Positions 34,031-41,917 of a stretch of DNA of 64,000 nt are shown here, piece by piece. This DNA is from Mycobacterium sp. (lineage in GTDB: Bacteria; Actinomycetota; Actinomycetes; Mycobacteriales; Mycobacteriaceae): the NCBI GenBank assembly GCA_020438845.1, contig JAGQTV010000051.1, positions 1-64,000 on the forward strand. The letters run 5' to 3'. The number at the start of each line of letters is the position of its first letter. The first letter of the stretch is position 1. A model generated the notes under the pieces. It was not told the origin of the DNA. It saw only the letters and a program-made list of their open reading frames with translations, and ran no database searches. A program made the position numbers and the translations under genes.

Positions 34031-35416
34031 GTGCGCCGCATTTTCTGTTCGATGGCGACGGGACTCGTGGCGCTCGGCGCCACGTTCTCCGTTGCGTTGC
34101 CTTCGCCGGTCTCCCCCGCAGTAAGCCTCGCCGCCACCGCGCTTTATATGGGCGGTACCGATCACCCCCTGAGCATCCCGGAAGACACCACGGCCTACAT
34201 CACCACCTATATCCAATGGGCCTATAACGATTTCGTGGGCCCGTCGGGTCTATGCACCGGCGGCAATCCCGGCTGCGCCCAAACGGCCGTATATACCCCT
34301 GAGCAGTTCTGGCCGACCACCGGACTCAAAGACCTGACGTACGACCAGTCGATTGCCCAGGGTCTGCCCCTTCTCGACAACTGCCTACGCGGCCTGGCCT
34401 GCACGGTGACCGATCCCCCGTACACCACAACCGGGTCCCAGATCCTTACTGACACCTCCTACACCGTGTTCTCCTACTCTCAGAGTGGGGCGATCGCCAG
34501 CCTCGAGAAGTCCGACCTGATCGCCCACCCACCGTCAGGGACGGTGAACTTCGTGTTCGAGTCCAACCCGAACCGGCCCAACGGTGGAATTCTGGAACGC
34601 TTTGTGGGCGTGCACATCCCGATTCTCGACGTCACTTTCAACGGCGCCACCGTGACCAACTCGCCGCAGCCAACGCCCTTGATCACCGTCGACATCGTCC
34701 ATCAGTACGACCCGGTGGGCGATTTTCCGCTCAACCCACTTAACGCTGCCGCCCTCGCCAATTCCCTGATGGGCTTTCTCTACGAGCACCCCGAAGAAGG
34801 GGTTGGGATCCCGGAGCTTCAAGGTCAGTATCAGGATTCGACGTACTACCTGGTGCCAACGTTCACGCTGCCGCTACTGCAACCGTTACTCAAGCTGCCG
34901 TTCCTAGGGCCGCTGATCGCCACAACGATGGATCCGCCGTTGCGGGTCCTGGTGGAAAGCGGCTATGACCGTACGATCAACCCTGGTATGCCGCGAACAG
35001 CGAATTATTTCTACGTCCCGAACCTGTTCACGCTGACCCGCAATTTCCTTAAGGCCATCCCGAACGGGTGGGACAACGGAATCGCTTACCTGACCGGAGA
35101 TCCGACGAACCGGCCGTTCCACACCACTCCGCAGGGACCCTACGGAGTGGGCGGTCCGCCGGTCAATGCCGGTGCCATAGATCCTTACGGCCCGCCGACG
35201 CCGTCTCTGTCAGGCGGCTCGGCGGTTGCCGCCAGTCCGCCCCAGGCCTTGGCCGTAACTCGTTCAGCCACAACTGATACCACCCGGCGCACGCGCCCGC
35301 AACGCGCCTCCGCACATGCGGCCGCGACCAGGGTCAACCACAAACCGCGCGCTGCCACCCGCACCTCCACGGACCGACACGTACGCTCACGATCAGGATC
35401 AGGATCAGCCGAGTAG
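34031..35416 (+). CDS. Secreted PE-PPE-domain esterase without PE/PPE head
   Basis: A 461-residue protein: signal peptide (MRRIFCSMATGLVALGATF, VALPSPVSPAVS) followed by a PE-PPE alpha/beta-hydrolase domain, with YTPEQFWP, LTYDQSIAQG, the Ser elbow VFSYSQSGAIAS near residue 155, and VDIVHQYDPVGDFPLNP near 228. The N-terminal PE or PPE domain is absent, so export should be by Sec, not ESX. After about residue 385 the chain is disordered and basic (TRRTRPQRASAHAA, KPRAATR). GTG start with AAAGGGG. Its end overlaps the acyltransferase by 12 bp. Confidence 0.9.
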   Translation: MRRIFCSMATGLVALGATFSVALPSPVSPAVSLAATALYMGGTDHPLSIPEDTTAYITTYIQWAYNDFVGPSGLCTGGNPGCAQTAVYTPEQFWPTTGLKDLTYDQSIAQGLPLLDNCLRGLACTVTDPPYTTTGSQILTDTSYTVFSYSQSGAIASLEKSDLIAHPPSGTVNFVFESNPNRPNGGILERFVGVHIPILDVTFNGATVTNSPQPTPLITVDIVHQYDPVGDFPLNPLNAAALANSLMGFLYEHPEEGVGIPELQGQYQDSTYYLVPTFTLPLLQPLLKLPFLGPLIATTMDPPLRVLVESGYDRTINPGMPRTANYFYVPNLFTLTRNFLKAIPNGWDNGIAYLTGDPTNRPFHTTPQGPYGVGGPPVNAGAIDPYGPPTPSLSGGSAVAASPPQALAVTRSATTDTTRRTRPQRASAHAAATRVNHKPRAATRTSTDRHVRSRSGSGSAE

Positions 35417-36259
35417 GGGTCTTCGGTCCTTGGTCATCGCCGTCATCGCATCCTGCATTGCGGTGTGGACACGCTCGGCGTACGTCTCAGGAACCTCTCC
35501 GGGCAGAGCGTGCATCGCGGGCAACACACGGGTGGTCAGCTTGGTCGGAAGCGGTAGATAGGGAAGCAATCCCGCCCCGCCGACGCTGAAGCCCCAAGGC
35601 AGCGAGAGAGTGATCGGCAGGGCCTTCACCCGCAGCAATTTGTCAAGCCGCAGCGCTCGGGCCAGCCGTTCGCCATGGGCGAGCGCCAGCAGTGACTCCC
35701 CCGCACCGGCGGTCACAATGGGCACGATCGGCACGTCCTCGTCCATGGCCAGTTTCGCGAATCCGGTCCGACCGCCGAAGACGATGAGGTTGCGCTCGGT
35801 GAAAGGCTTGAACCCGTCCAGTTCGCCGCCGGGAAACACAACGACGTCATCGCCCTCGACTAACGCCTCATGAGCGCTTTCCCGACTCGCCATGCGGGCG
35901 CCGAGCGGCTCGACGAGCGGCCCCATCCCCAGCGTCCAGGCCAGTTGGTGAGTCAGGAACGTGACCCGACGCCCCCGGCCGAGATCCTCCATGACCGCGC
36001 CGACCGCCAGAACGTTGAGGTCGAGAATGCCCCCGAAACCGTGGTTGGCGACGAAGAGCACCGGTTCGGTGACGGTACCTGCGTCGAAGTCGATCTGGAG
36101 CCGGTTGTAGCGGCGGACGAACTCGATCATCAGCCGGCGAAGTGAGTTCACAGTCGACTCCAGCCGCTCGCCGCCGGGGTCGACTACCTGCTCCACAGTG
36201 CCCAGAACGGCGTCGGCCAGCTGGTCCAGGGCAGCGCGGTGAGGATCTGAAGCACTCAT
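35405..36259 (-). CDS. Lysophospholipid acyltransferase-like protein
   Basis: A 284-residue acyltransferase of the PlsC/DAGAT style: FVANHGFGGILDLN (NHxxxxxD catalytic motif) near residue 86, FPGGELDGFKPF near 155 and IVPIVTAGAGE near 190. It should transfer an acyl chain to a lysolipid or diacylglycerol at the membrane. The ATG at 36259 is preferred over the TTG at 36304. Downstream of the EthA-like gene on the same strand, 78 bp away. Convergent overlap of 12 bp with the PE-PPE gene. Confidence 0.87.
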   Translation of the reverse strand: MSASDPHRAALDQLADAVLGTVEQVVDPGGERLESTVNSLRRLMIEFVRRYNRLQIDFDAGTVTEPVLFVANHGFGGILDLNVLAVGAVMEDLGRGRRVTFLTHQLAWTLGMGPLVEPLGARMASRESAHEALVEGDDVVVFPGGELDGFKPFTERNLIVFGGRTGFAKLAMDEDVPIVPIVTAGAGESLLALAHGERLARALRLDKLLRVKALPITLSLPWGFSVGGAGLLPYLPLPTKLTTRVLPAMHALPGEVPETYAERVHTAMQDAMTAMTKDRRPLLG

Positions 36260-36336
36260 GGCGAGGGGTTCCAGCGCAGCAGTTTCAGCCAGAGACGGGC
36301 ACAAGAGTAGTTGTGCCCCGTCAGGCCGCGTCCTGC

Positions 36337-37866
36337 TTAGCGCGCTGCGGCAGCTACCGCACGGTCGACGGTGCTGAACCGCAAGGCGGCATCGTCAACC
36401 GGTCCCTTACGCAGCCGGGCGTGGTCGGCCCAATAGTCCATTTCGATGGTCCACGGCCCGCTGGTGCCCTGATGCGGGAACTCTGAGATGCCACGCATGA
36501 TGTAACCGGCCGGGAAGTCCAGCATCGGGCGCTTCTGGATCGTCGGATCGTCGGCGACCGGAACCACGCTGGTGAACCCGTGCTGATCCATGTACTCCAT
36601 CAGCCGGCACAGGTGCTCGCAGACCAGATCCACCTTCAGCGTCCACGACGAGTTGGTGTAGCCGAACAGGAAGGCAAGGTTGGGGATTCCGGAGAGCATG
36701 AAGCTCTTGTAGACCAGGCAATCGTGCGGGTTCTTGACCTCGCCGTCGACCGTCACCTCGATGCCACCGAAAAGCTGGAGCTTCAAACCGGTGGCGGTGA
36801 CGATGATGTCGGCCTTGAGTTCACGACCGGACTCCAGCAGGATTCCGTTCTTGGTGAACCGCACGATCTTGTCGGTCACCACGGAGGCCTTGCCCTTGCC
36901 GATGGCGCGGAAGAGGTCGGCATCGGGTACCGCGCACAGTCGCTGGTCCCATGGGTTGTATTCCGGCTTGAAGTGCACGTCCACCTCGTAGCCGGCCGGA
37001 AGCATCTTGGCGTTGATCGAGCGGATGATCTTGCGCGCCAGTTTCGGATTGCGCTGGCAGAGGCCGTAAATGAAGCGCTGCTTACCGATGTTGAAGCGGC
37101 GCGCGGCGGCATAGGCGGCCTTGGGCGGCAATACCTTTCGCAGACTGTTGGCGACGGGATCCTTGCGCGGCAGCGGCATGATGTACGTGGGCGAGCGCTG
37201 CAGCATGGTGATGTGGGCGACGTCGTCGGCCATCGCCGGTATGAGGGTGACCGCCGTGGCGCCACTGCCGATCACCACTACGTCCTTGCCGCGGTAGTCC
37301 AGGTCTTCCGGCCAGAACTGCGGGTGCACGATCTGGCCCTCGAAATCCTCCTGACCTTCGAAGTGCGGCGCGTTCCCTTCCCCGTAGTTGTAGTAGCCGG
37401 TTGCGCCGAAGAGCCAGTTGCAGGTGATGTCCCACTGCTGCCCGTCTCGTTCCATCGTTACCGTCCACAGCGCGGCGTCCGAGTCGAAGTTTGCGCGGAC
37501 CACCTTGTGGCGGAAGTACAACCGCTTGCCCAGACCGTCCTCCTCGATGACCTGGTGCAGGTACTCCAGGATCTCATCGGCGTCGGCGATCGCGTTATCG
37601 GATGTCCACGGCTTGAACTCGTAGCCGAAGGTGTGCAGATCGGAGTCTGAACGGATGCCCGGATACCGGAACAGGTCCCACGTACCACCGATGGCATCGC
37701 GGCCGTCGACGATGGCGAAGTTCTTGCCGGGGAGTTTGGTGACCAGGTAGTGGCCCAGGCCGATGCCCGAGATTCCGGCCCCGACGATCAGCAGGTCGAC
37801 GTGACCGGTGAGCGGGTCCTTCGGGCGCGATTGATTGAGCGTGGCGACGGATGTGGCGAGGGACAT
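36337..37866 (-). CDS. EthA/MymA-like Baeyer-Villiger flavin monooxygenase
   Basis: 509 residues, very close in pattern to M. tuberculosis EthA: LLIVGAGISGIGLGHYL (FAD fold), GGTWDLFRYPGIRSDSDLHT, the Baeyer-Villiger fingerprint FEGQIVHPQFWP (FxGxxxHxxxWP) near residue 175, VVVIGSGATAVTLIPAM (NADPH fold), and TATGLKLQLFGG. It oxygenates ketones or thioamides using NADPH. The ATG at 37866 follows GGGAG. A TetR gene is divergent, with a palindrome between, an ethA-ethR-like arrangement; whether it is the true EthA orthologue cannot be told here. Confidence 0.92.
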   Translation of the reverse strand: MSLATSVATLNQSRPKDPLTGHVDLLIVGAGISGIGLGHYLVTKLPGKNFAIVDGRDAIGGTWDLFRYPGIRSDSDLHTFGYEFKPWTSDNAIADADEILEYLHQVIEEDGLGKRLYFRHKVVRANFDSDAALWTVTMERDGQQWDITCNWLFGATGYYNYGEGNAPHFEGQEDFEGQIVHPQFWPEDLDYRGKDVVVIGSGATAVTLIPAMADDVAHITMLQRSPTYIMPLPRKDPVANSLRKVLPPKAAYAAARRFNIGKQRFIYGLCQRNPKLARKIIRSINAKMLPAGYEVDVHFKPEYNPWDQRLCAVPDADLFRAIGKGKASVVTDKIVRFTKNGILLESGRELKADIIVTATGLKLQLFGGIEVTVDGEVKNPHDCLVYKSFMLSGIPNLAFLFGYTNSSWTLKVDLVCEHLCRLMEYMDQHGFTSVVPVADDPTIQKRPMLDFPAGYIMRGISEFPHQGTSGPWTIEMDYWADHARLRKGPVDDAALRFSTVDRAVAAAAR

Positions 37867-37929
37867 TGGCACTCCCGGCTGTGGTGCGAACTGACCAGTG
37901 TGGACTAAACGCTAACAATGTTATATTTT

Positions 37930-37947
37930 TCTCGACAGCTGTCAAGA
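37930..37947. promoter_or_regulatory. TetR operator palindrome in the monooxygenase/tetR divergon
   Basis: TCTCGACAGCTGTCAAGA: perfect GACAGCTGTC core with 16 of 18 symmetric positions, 14 bp before the tetR GTG and 63 bp before the monooxygenase. The core (TTGACAGCyGTCAA) resembles the operator at 3697-3716. Confidence 0.65.
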
Positions 37948-37960
37948 GAGGAGCGGCACG

Positions 37961-38584
37961 GTGTCCACAGCGAGTGTGTCCCGCCGGGAGCCGGTGCAGG
38001 AGCGCAGCCGGCAGACGGTGACGCGCATCCTCGACGCCGCCACGGCGATCGCTGACGAACACGGCGTCGATGCCGCCACCACCCGGGCCGTCGCCGATCG
38101 CGCCGGAGTCTCCTACCCCTCCTTGTACCGGTTCTTCCCCGACCGAGAAGCCATCCTCGACGAACTGCTCCAGCGACACTGCACCGAACTCGACGCCCGC
38201 TGCGTGGAAGCCGAAAAGACCTGGGCGATAACCTCGGTCGCCGACCTGCTGAACAACGAGATAGACCTGCACGTCGCCTATTACCGGCGCCATCCCGGGT
38301 CGGCGCGACTGTGGATGGCCGGTCGCACCTCGCCCACCGTCACCAAGCACGTGCGGACCCGCATGCGCAACCTCGCCGACCGCCTGCACGCCATGCTCGT
38401 CGACACCGGACTGATTCCCGCCGACACCCACCCGCGAGCCATGCTGGTGGCCGTCGAGATGGCCGACCGCATCCTCGAATTGTCCTTCCGGGACAACGCG
38501 GACTTCGATCAGGACATTCTCGACATGGGCAGGCGTGCGCTCATTGCTTTCGGCGCCGAACTGGCCCGGCCCGCCCCCAACTGA
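37961..38584 (+). CDS. TetR-family regulator divergent from the monooxygenase
   Basis: 207 residues: ERSRQTVTRILDAATAIADEH then TTRAVADRAGVSYPSLYRFF, a clear TetR helix-turn-helix, followed by a C-terminal domain (ELDARCVEAEKTW) of the kind seen in many mycobacterial lipid regulators. GTG start at 37961 with GAGAGGAG upstream. It probably controls the EthA-like gene and itself through the palindrome between them. The last 44 bp overlap, antisense, the end of the WS/DGAT gene. Confidence 0.91.
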   Translation: MSTASVSRREPVQERSRQTVTRILDAATAIADEHGVDAATTRAVADRAGVSYPSLYRFFPDREAILDELLQRHCTELDARCVEAEKTWAITSVADLLNNEIDLHVAYYRRHPGSARLWMAGRTSPTVTKHVRTRMRNLADRLHAMLVDTGLIPADTHPRAMLVAVEMADRILELSFRDNADFDQDILDMGRRALIAFGAELARPAPN

Positions 38585-40145
38585 CCGGCATCAGCACCAC
38601 GCCCGGAGTCGCATCGGCGAGCCGTTCGAAGGCGTCGATGAAGCCCTCCGTGATCATCTCGTGGTCGGGCACCAGGGCTGTGTCGCAGGCGATTCCGACC
38701 ATGACTTTGCCGTTGTAGCTGGCGATGGTGAAACTCATCGGCTGGTCTCCGGACACCGGCGCCCACCCGACGATGCCCTCCACCAGACTGCCGGCCAGGT
38801 ACACCGGCATGGGCGGACCCGGAACATTGGTCAAGGTGCCCAGGGTGCGGTTGGCGAACAGATCCACCGAGACCTCGTAGAACCCTCGACTCAACCCGGC
38901 GATGGTCTCCTGGAAACGGAAACCCACAGCAGCCTCGTGGCCGTGCTTGATCCGGTCCATCCTGCGCTTGGCGACGGCGAGCACCTTGTGCGGATCAGGC
39001 TCATCGGTGGGCAGTTCCAGCTGAACCAGGGCGAATTCGTTGCCCAAAGTGTCAGGCAGGGTCAGGTCCAGCGGCTTGAGGTTCACCGGAACCATGAAAG
39101 TAACCGACGAGCCCAGCGCCTCGTGCTCGCGCAGGTAGCCGTGCAACGACATGGCGATGCAGGCCACCAGCACATCGTTGATCGTGCTGCGGTTGCCCCT
39201 GGCCACCGATTTGATCGCTGCCAGGGGCAACGCCTCCGACCAGGCGACGCTCTTCTTCTCCCCGGCGGTCCCGGTCCAGATGGTCGCGTCGTTGCGGGTT
39301 CCGAGCAGCAACTTCCGGACGGTGTCGACGTCACCGGGTACCGCGGAGAAGAAGTCCACCATCGTGCCACCGCCGGGCACCGCGGCCCGGACGGTCCCGG
39401 CGATATCGGCGGCCCCGGCGCGAACCGTGGTCATCAGCGTCGCTCCCGCACCCACCGGGTTACGCAGCGCGAATCGGCCCGCTCCGGCAGCCCTTTTGAG
39501 AAAGTTCCCCTCCGAAACCCGGGAAACGGCGTCGGTGGCCGCCTTGGTGGCAACCGCGACACCTGCTCGCACCCGCTCGGGCAGCGGCCGGCCCGGGGGA
39601 AGTGGTTGAGCCGCTGCCTGAATGACGGCGGGAAGAAGGATCGGGCCGCCGTTCGGACCGGCATCGAAAAGGCTCATCGCCAACTGCACCATCCGCACGC
39701 CGTCGGCGATGGCGTGATGGCTGCGCAGCAGCAGGGCACTGCCCTCGCCGTAACGGCGGATCCAGATCGACTGCCACAGGGGATGATTGCGGTCCAGCGG
39801 ATCGGAGCGGTGGGCGGCGACCAATTCCTGCAGCGACCGGGGGTCATCGGGATTGTGTAGCGACACCAGTGAGATGTGGTTGTCGATGTTGAAGTCCGGA
39901 TCCGGTTCCCACCACCACACGCCGGCGTCATCCTTCACCGCGCGACTGCGGAAGACCGGGTAGCGGTCCAGCAGACGCTCCTGAACGACGGTGCGCACCC
40001 GGTCGAAGTCCAACGGCTCAGCCGTCCAGATCACCGAGTCGACCACCATAAGGTTGTTGGGCTGGTCCATTTCCAGCCACAGTGCGTCCTGGATGCCGAG
40101 TCGGCGCCGGTCGTCCTGGACGCCGGGTTGGCGCCGTACGTCCAT
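38541..40145 (-). CDS. Wax ester synthase/diacylglycerol acyltransferase (WS/DGAT)
   Basis: 534 residues from the ATG at 40145 (GGAGG ribosome binding site). WS/DGAT motifs: LLLRSHHAIADGVRMVQ (HHxxxDG active site) near residue 140, TINDVLVACIAM near 285, and SNVPGP-like LTNVPGPPMPVYLAG near 440. It joins acyl-CoA to diacylglycerol or fatty alcohol, building triacylglycerol or wax stores, and belongs to the tgs family that mycobacteria expand. Its substrate and tgs class are not resolved. Confidence 0.92.
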   Translation of the reverse strand: MDVRRQPGVQDDRRRLGIQDALWLEMDQPNNLMVVDSVIWTAEPLDFDRVRTVVQERLLDRYPVFRSRAVKDDAGVWWWEPDPDFNIDNHISLVSLHNPDDPRSLQELVAAHRSDPLDRNHPLWQSIWIRRYGEGSALLLRSHHAIADGVRMVQLAMSLFDAGPNGGPILLPAVIQAAAQPLPPGRPLPERVRAGVAVATKAATDAVSRVSEGNFLKRAAGAGRFALRNPVGAGATLMTTVRAGAADIAGTVRAAVPGGGTMVDFFSAVPGDVDTVRKLLLGTRNDATIWTGTAGEKKSVAWSEALPLAAIKSVARGNRSTINDVLVACIAMSLHGYLREHEALGSSVTFMVPVNLKPLDLTLPDTLGNEFALVQLELPTDEPDPHKVLAVAKRRMDRIKHGHEAAVGFRFQETIAGLSRGFYEVSVDLFANRTLGTLTNVPGPPMPVYLAGSLVEGIVGWAPVSGDQPMSFTIASYNGKVMVGIACDTALVPDHEMITEGFIDAFERLADATPGVVLMPVSWGRAGPVRRRKQ

Positions 40146-40306
40146 CGCTACCTCCGAACTGGCTGGAATGATCTGCCCATTGTTGCCGATCAAGCTGAAC
40201 GAGCGTCCGGCAATGCCGCAGATGTCGTCTCAACCGCCCGCCGCCCCACCTCGGCGCCACCGCTTCCGGCATCCCGTCACCGGATTGCGATACCCTCTCC
40301 CCCATC

Positions 40307-41917
40307 GTGAGGATCGACACGTCCCGATTGCGCAGGCAACGGTCGCTCGCGGTCGGACTGGTAGTCGCGACGGTGCTCGCACTGGTCGTCATCCACCGGA
40401 TGGCCGACCGGACGGTGCCGCCCAACACGATCAGCGGACCATACGCCGCGCTGCTTGCCCGACACCTTGGGCCCGCCCGCAGTGAACGGATTCAACTCAC
40501 CGCGGAACTACCCGACAGCGCAGCCCCGGTCGAGCTGATCGACTGGGCTCGGACGCGGTCGCTGCAAGCACACTGGCGACCGGGTGACCGGTGGGCCATC
40601 CTCGACGGACCGCCCGCCACCGTCGGCGCCACCCTCGATGTTGCGGTGAACGACTACCAGGGTCCCAACGGCGAGGTCTTCTACGCCTCGCCACAGCAAC
40701 CGGCGGTACCTGCAGCCCTGAAAGGTCGTGTAAGCGCTCTGGGCCGCATCCTGGGCTACACCCCGCACAGCGAATCACTGCCCTTCATCACCCCGTTGGA
40801 CGTCCCGAACCGGGGCTTGGCCCCAGCTTCACTGCTGCGCACCTACAACGCGCAGTCCCTGCGGGACCGCGGCTACACCGGCAAGGGGGTCACCGTCCTG
40901 GTATTCGCGTTCGACGGCTTCGACCAGGCCGATCTGGACATGTACGCAACCACCTTCGGCTTGCCCATGTTCACCCCGGAGGTGTTGGGGGGCATGCCTT
41001 CCGAGCGCAACGGCGAAGCGACGATGGACCTCGAGGCAATCCACGCCATCGCTCCCGACGCCAAAAAAGTGCTGGTCAACGCCCGTCCCACGGTCGAGGG
41101 GGACGGGTCCTACGCCAAAATCGGCGCACTGATGGAGGACGCCGATCGCGCCTACCCCGGAGCGATATGGAGTTTTTCCATCGGCTGGAGCTGCGACAAA
41201 CTGATCACTGCCACCGACCTGGTTCCGGTCCGCTCTGCGCTGGTGTCCGCGCTGAACCACGGCAGCACCGCTTTCAACGCCAGTGGCGACCTGGCCGGCC
41301 TGGAATGCAAAGGGGGCCAACGGTGGTCGGCGCCGCCGGGTCCCGAGGACATCGGCCTGGATTCGATAGCCTCACTTCCCGAAATGACCGACGTGGGCGG
41401 CACAACGTTGTCCACCGACGCTCAAGGGCATTGGCTCGGCGAACAGTCCTGGTTCGACGCACCGCTCTCGCAGGGCACCGGAGGAGGGGTATCGAGCCTG
41501 TTCGACCGACCATCCTGGCAGTCCCGACTCAGAGTCGAGGGCCATCCGGGCCGTAGGTTGACCCCCGACGTCGCCGCTGTGGCCGACCCGTTCACCGGAA
41601 TGCAGATCATCTTCAAACAGAAATTGGTGGTCGGCGGTGGGACCTCGTTGTCGGCGCCGATCTGGGCGGGATTTCTTGCACTCATCAACCACTATCTTGT
41701 GGACCGCGGCGGACGGCCGGTCGGAGACCTGAACCCGCTGCTCTACGAGATCGCCGAAGGGGCTCCGCTGCCCGCGTTCCGGGACGTGGTCCTCGGCGGC
41801 AATGCTGTCGACGATGCAGGCCCCGGCTACGACCTCGTCACCGGCTTGGGCACCCCGGACGTGGAAAACCTCGCGAAGAACCTGGCTGCGGTTCAGCGCC
41901 GGATCGGAGCCCCGTGA
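40307..41917 (+). CDS. S53 (sedolisin-like) serine-carboxyl peptidase, membrane-anchored
   Basis: 536 residues: one N-terminal signal-anchor (LAVGLVVATVLALVVI, residues 14-29), a propeptide-like region to about 170, then the S53 catalytic domain. Catalytic residues are visible: E237 and D241 (GEATMDLEA), the oxyanion Asp in NASGDLAG near 325, and S447 in GGGTSLSAP. The end (NAVDDAGPGYDLVTGLGTP) is the calcium-binding loop. S53 enzymes work at acidic pH, here outside the membrane. GTG start with no clear ribosome binding site. The stop overlaps the next start by 4 bp. Confidence 0.9.
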   Translation: MRIDTSRLRRQRSLAVGLVVATVLALVVIHRMADRTVPPNTISGPYAALLARHLGPARSERIQLTAELPDSAAPVELIDWARTRSLQAHWRPGDRWAILDGPPATVGATLDVAVNDYQGPNGEVFYASPQQPAVPAALKGRVSALGRILGYTPHSESLPFITPLDVPNRGLAPASLLRTYNAQSLRDRGYTGKGVTVLVFAFDGFDQADLDMYATTFGLPMFTPEVLGGMPSERNGEATMDLEAIHAIAPDAKKVLVNARPTVEGDGSYAKIGALMEDADRAYPGAIWSFSIGWSCDKLITATDLVPVRSALVSALNHGSTAFNASGDLAGLECKGGQRWSAPPGPEDIGLDSIASLPEMTDVGGTTLSTDAQGHWLGEQSWFDAPLSQGTGGGVSSLFDRPSWQSRLRVEGHPGRRLTPDVAAVADPFTGMQIIFKQKLVVGGGTSLSAPIWAGFLALINHYLVDRGGRPVGDLNPLLYEIAEGAPLPAFRDVVLGGNAVDDAGPGYDLVTGLGTPDVENLAKNLAAVQRRIGAP

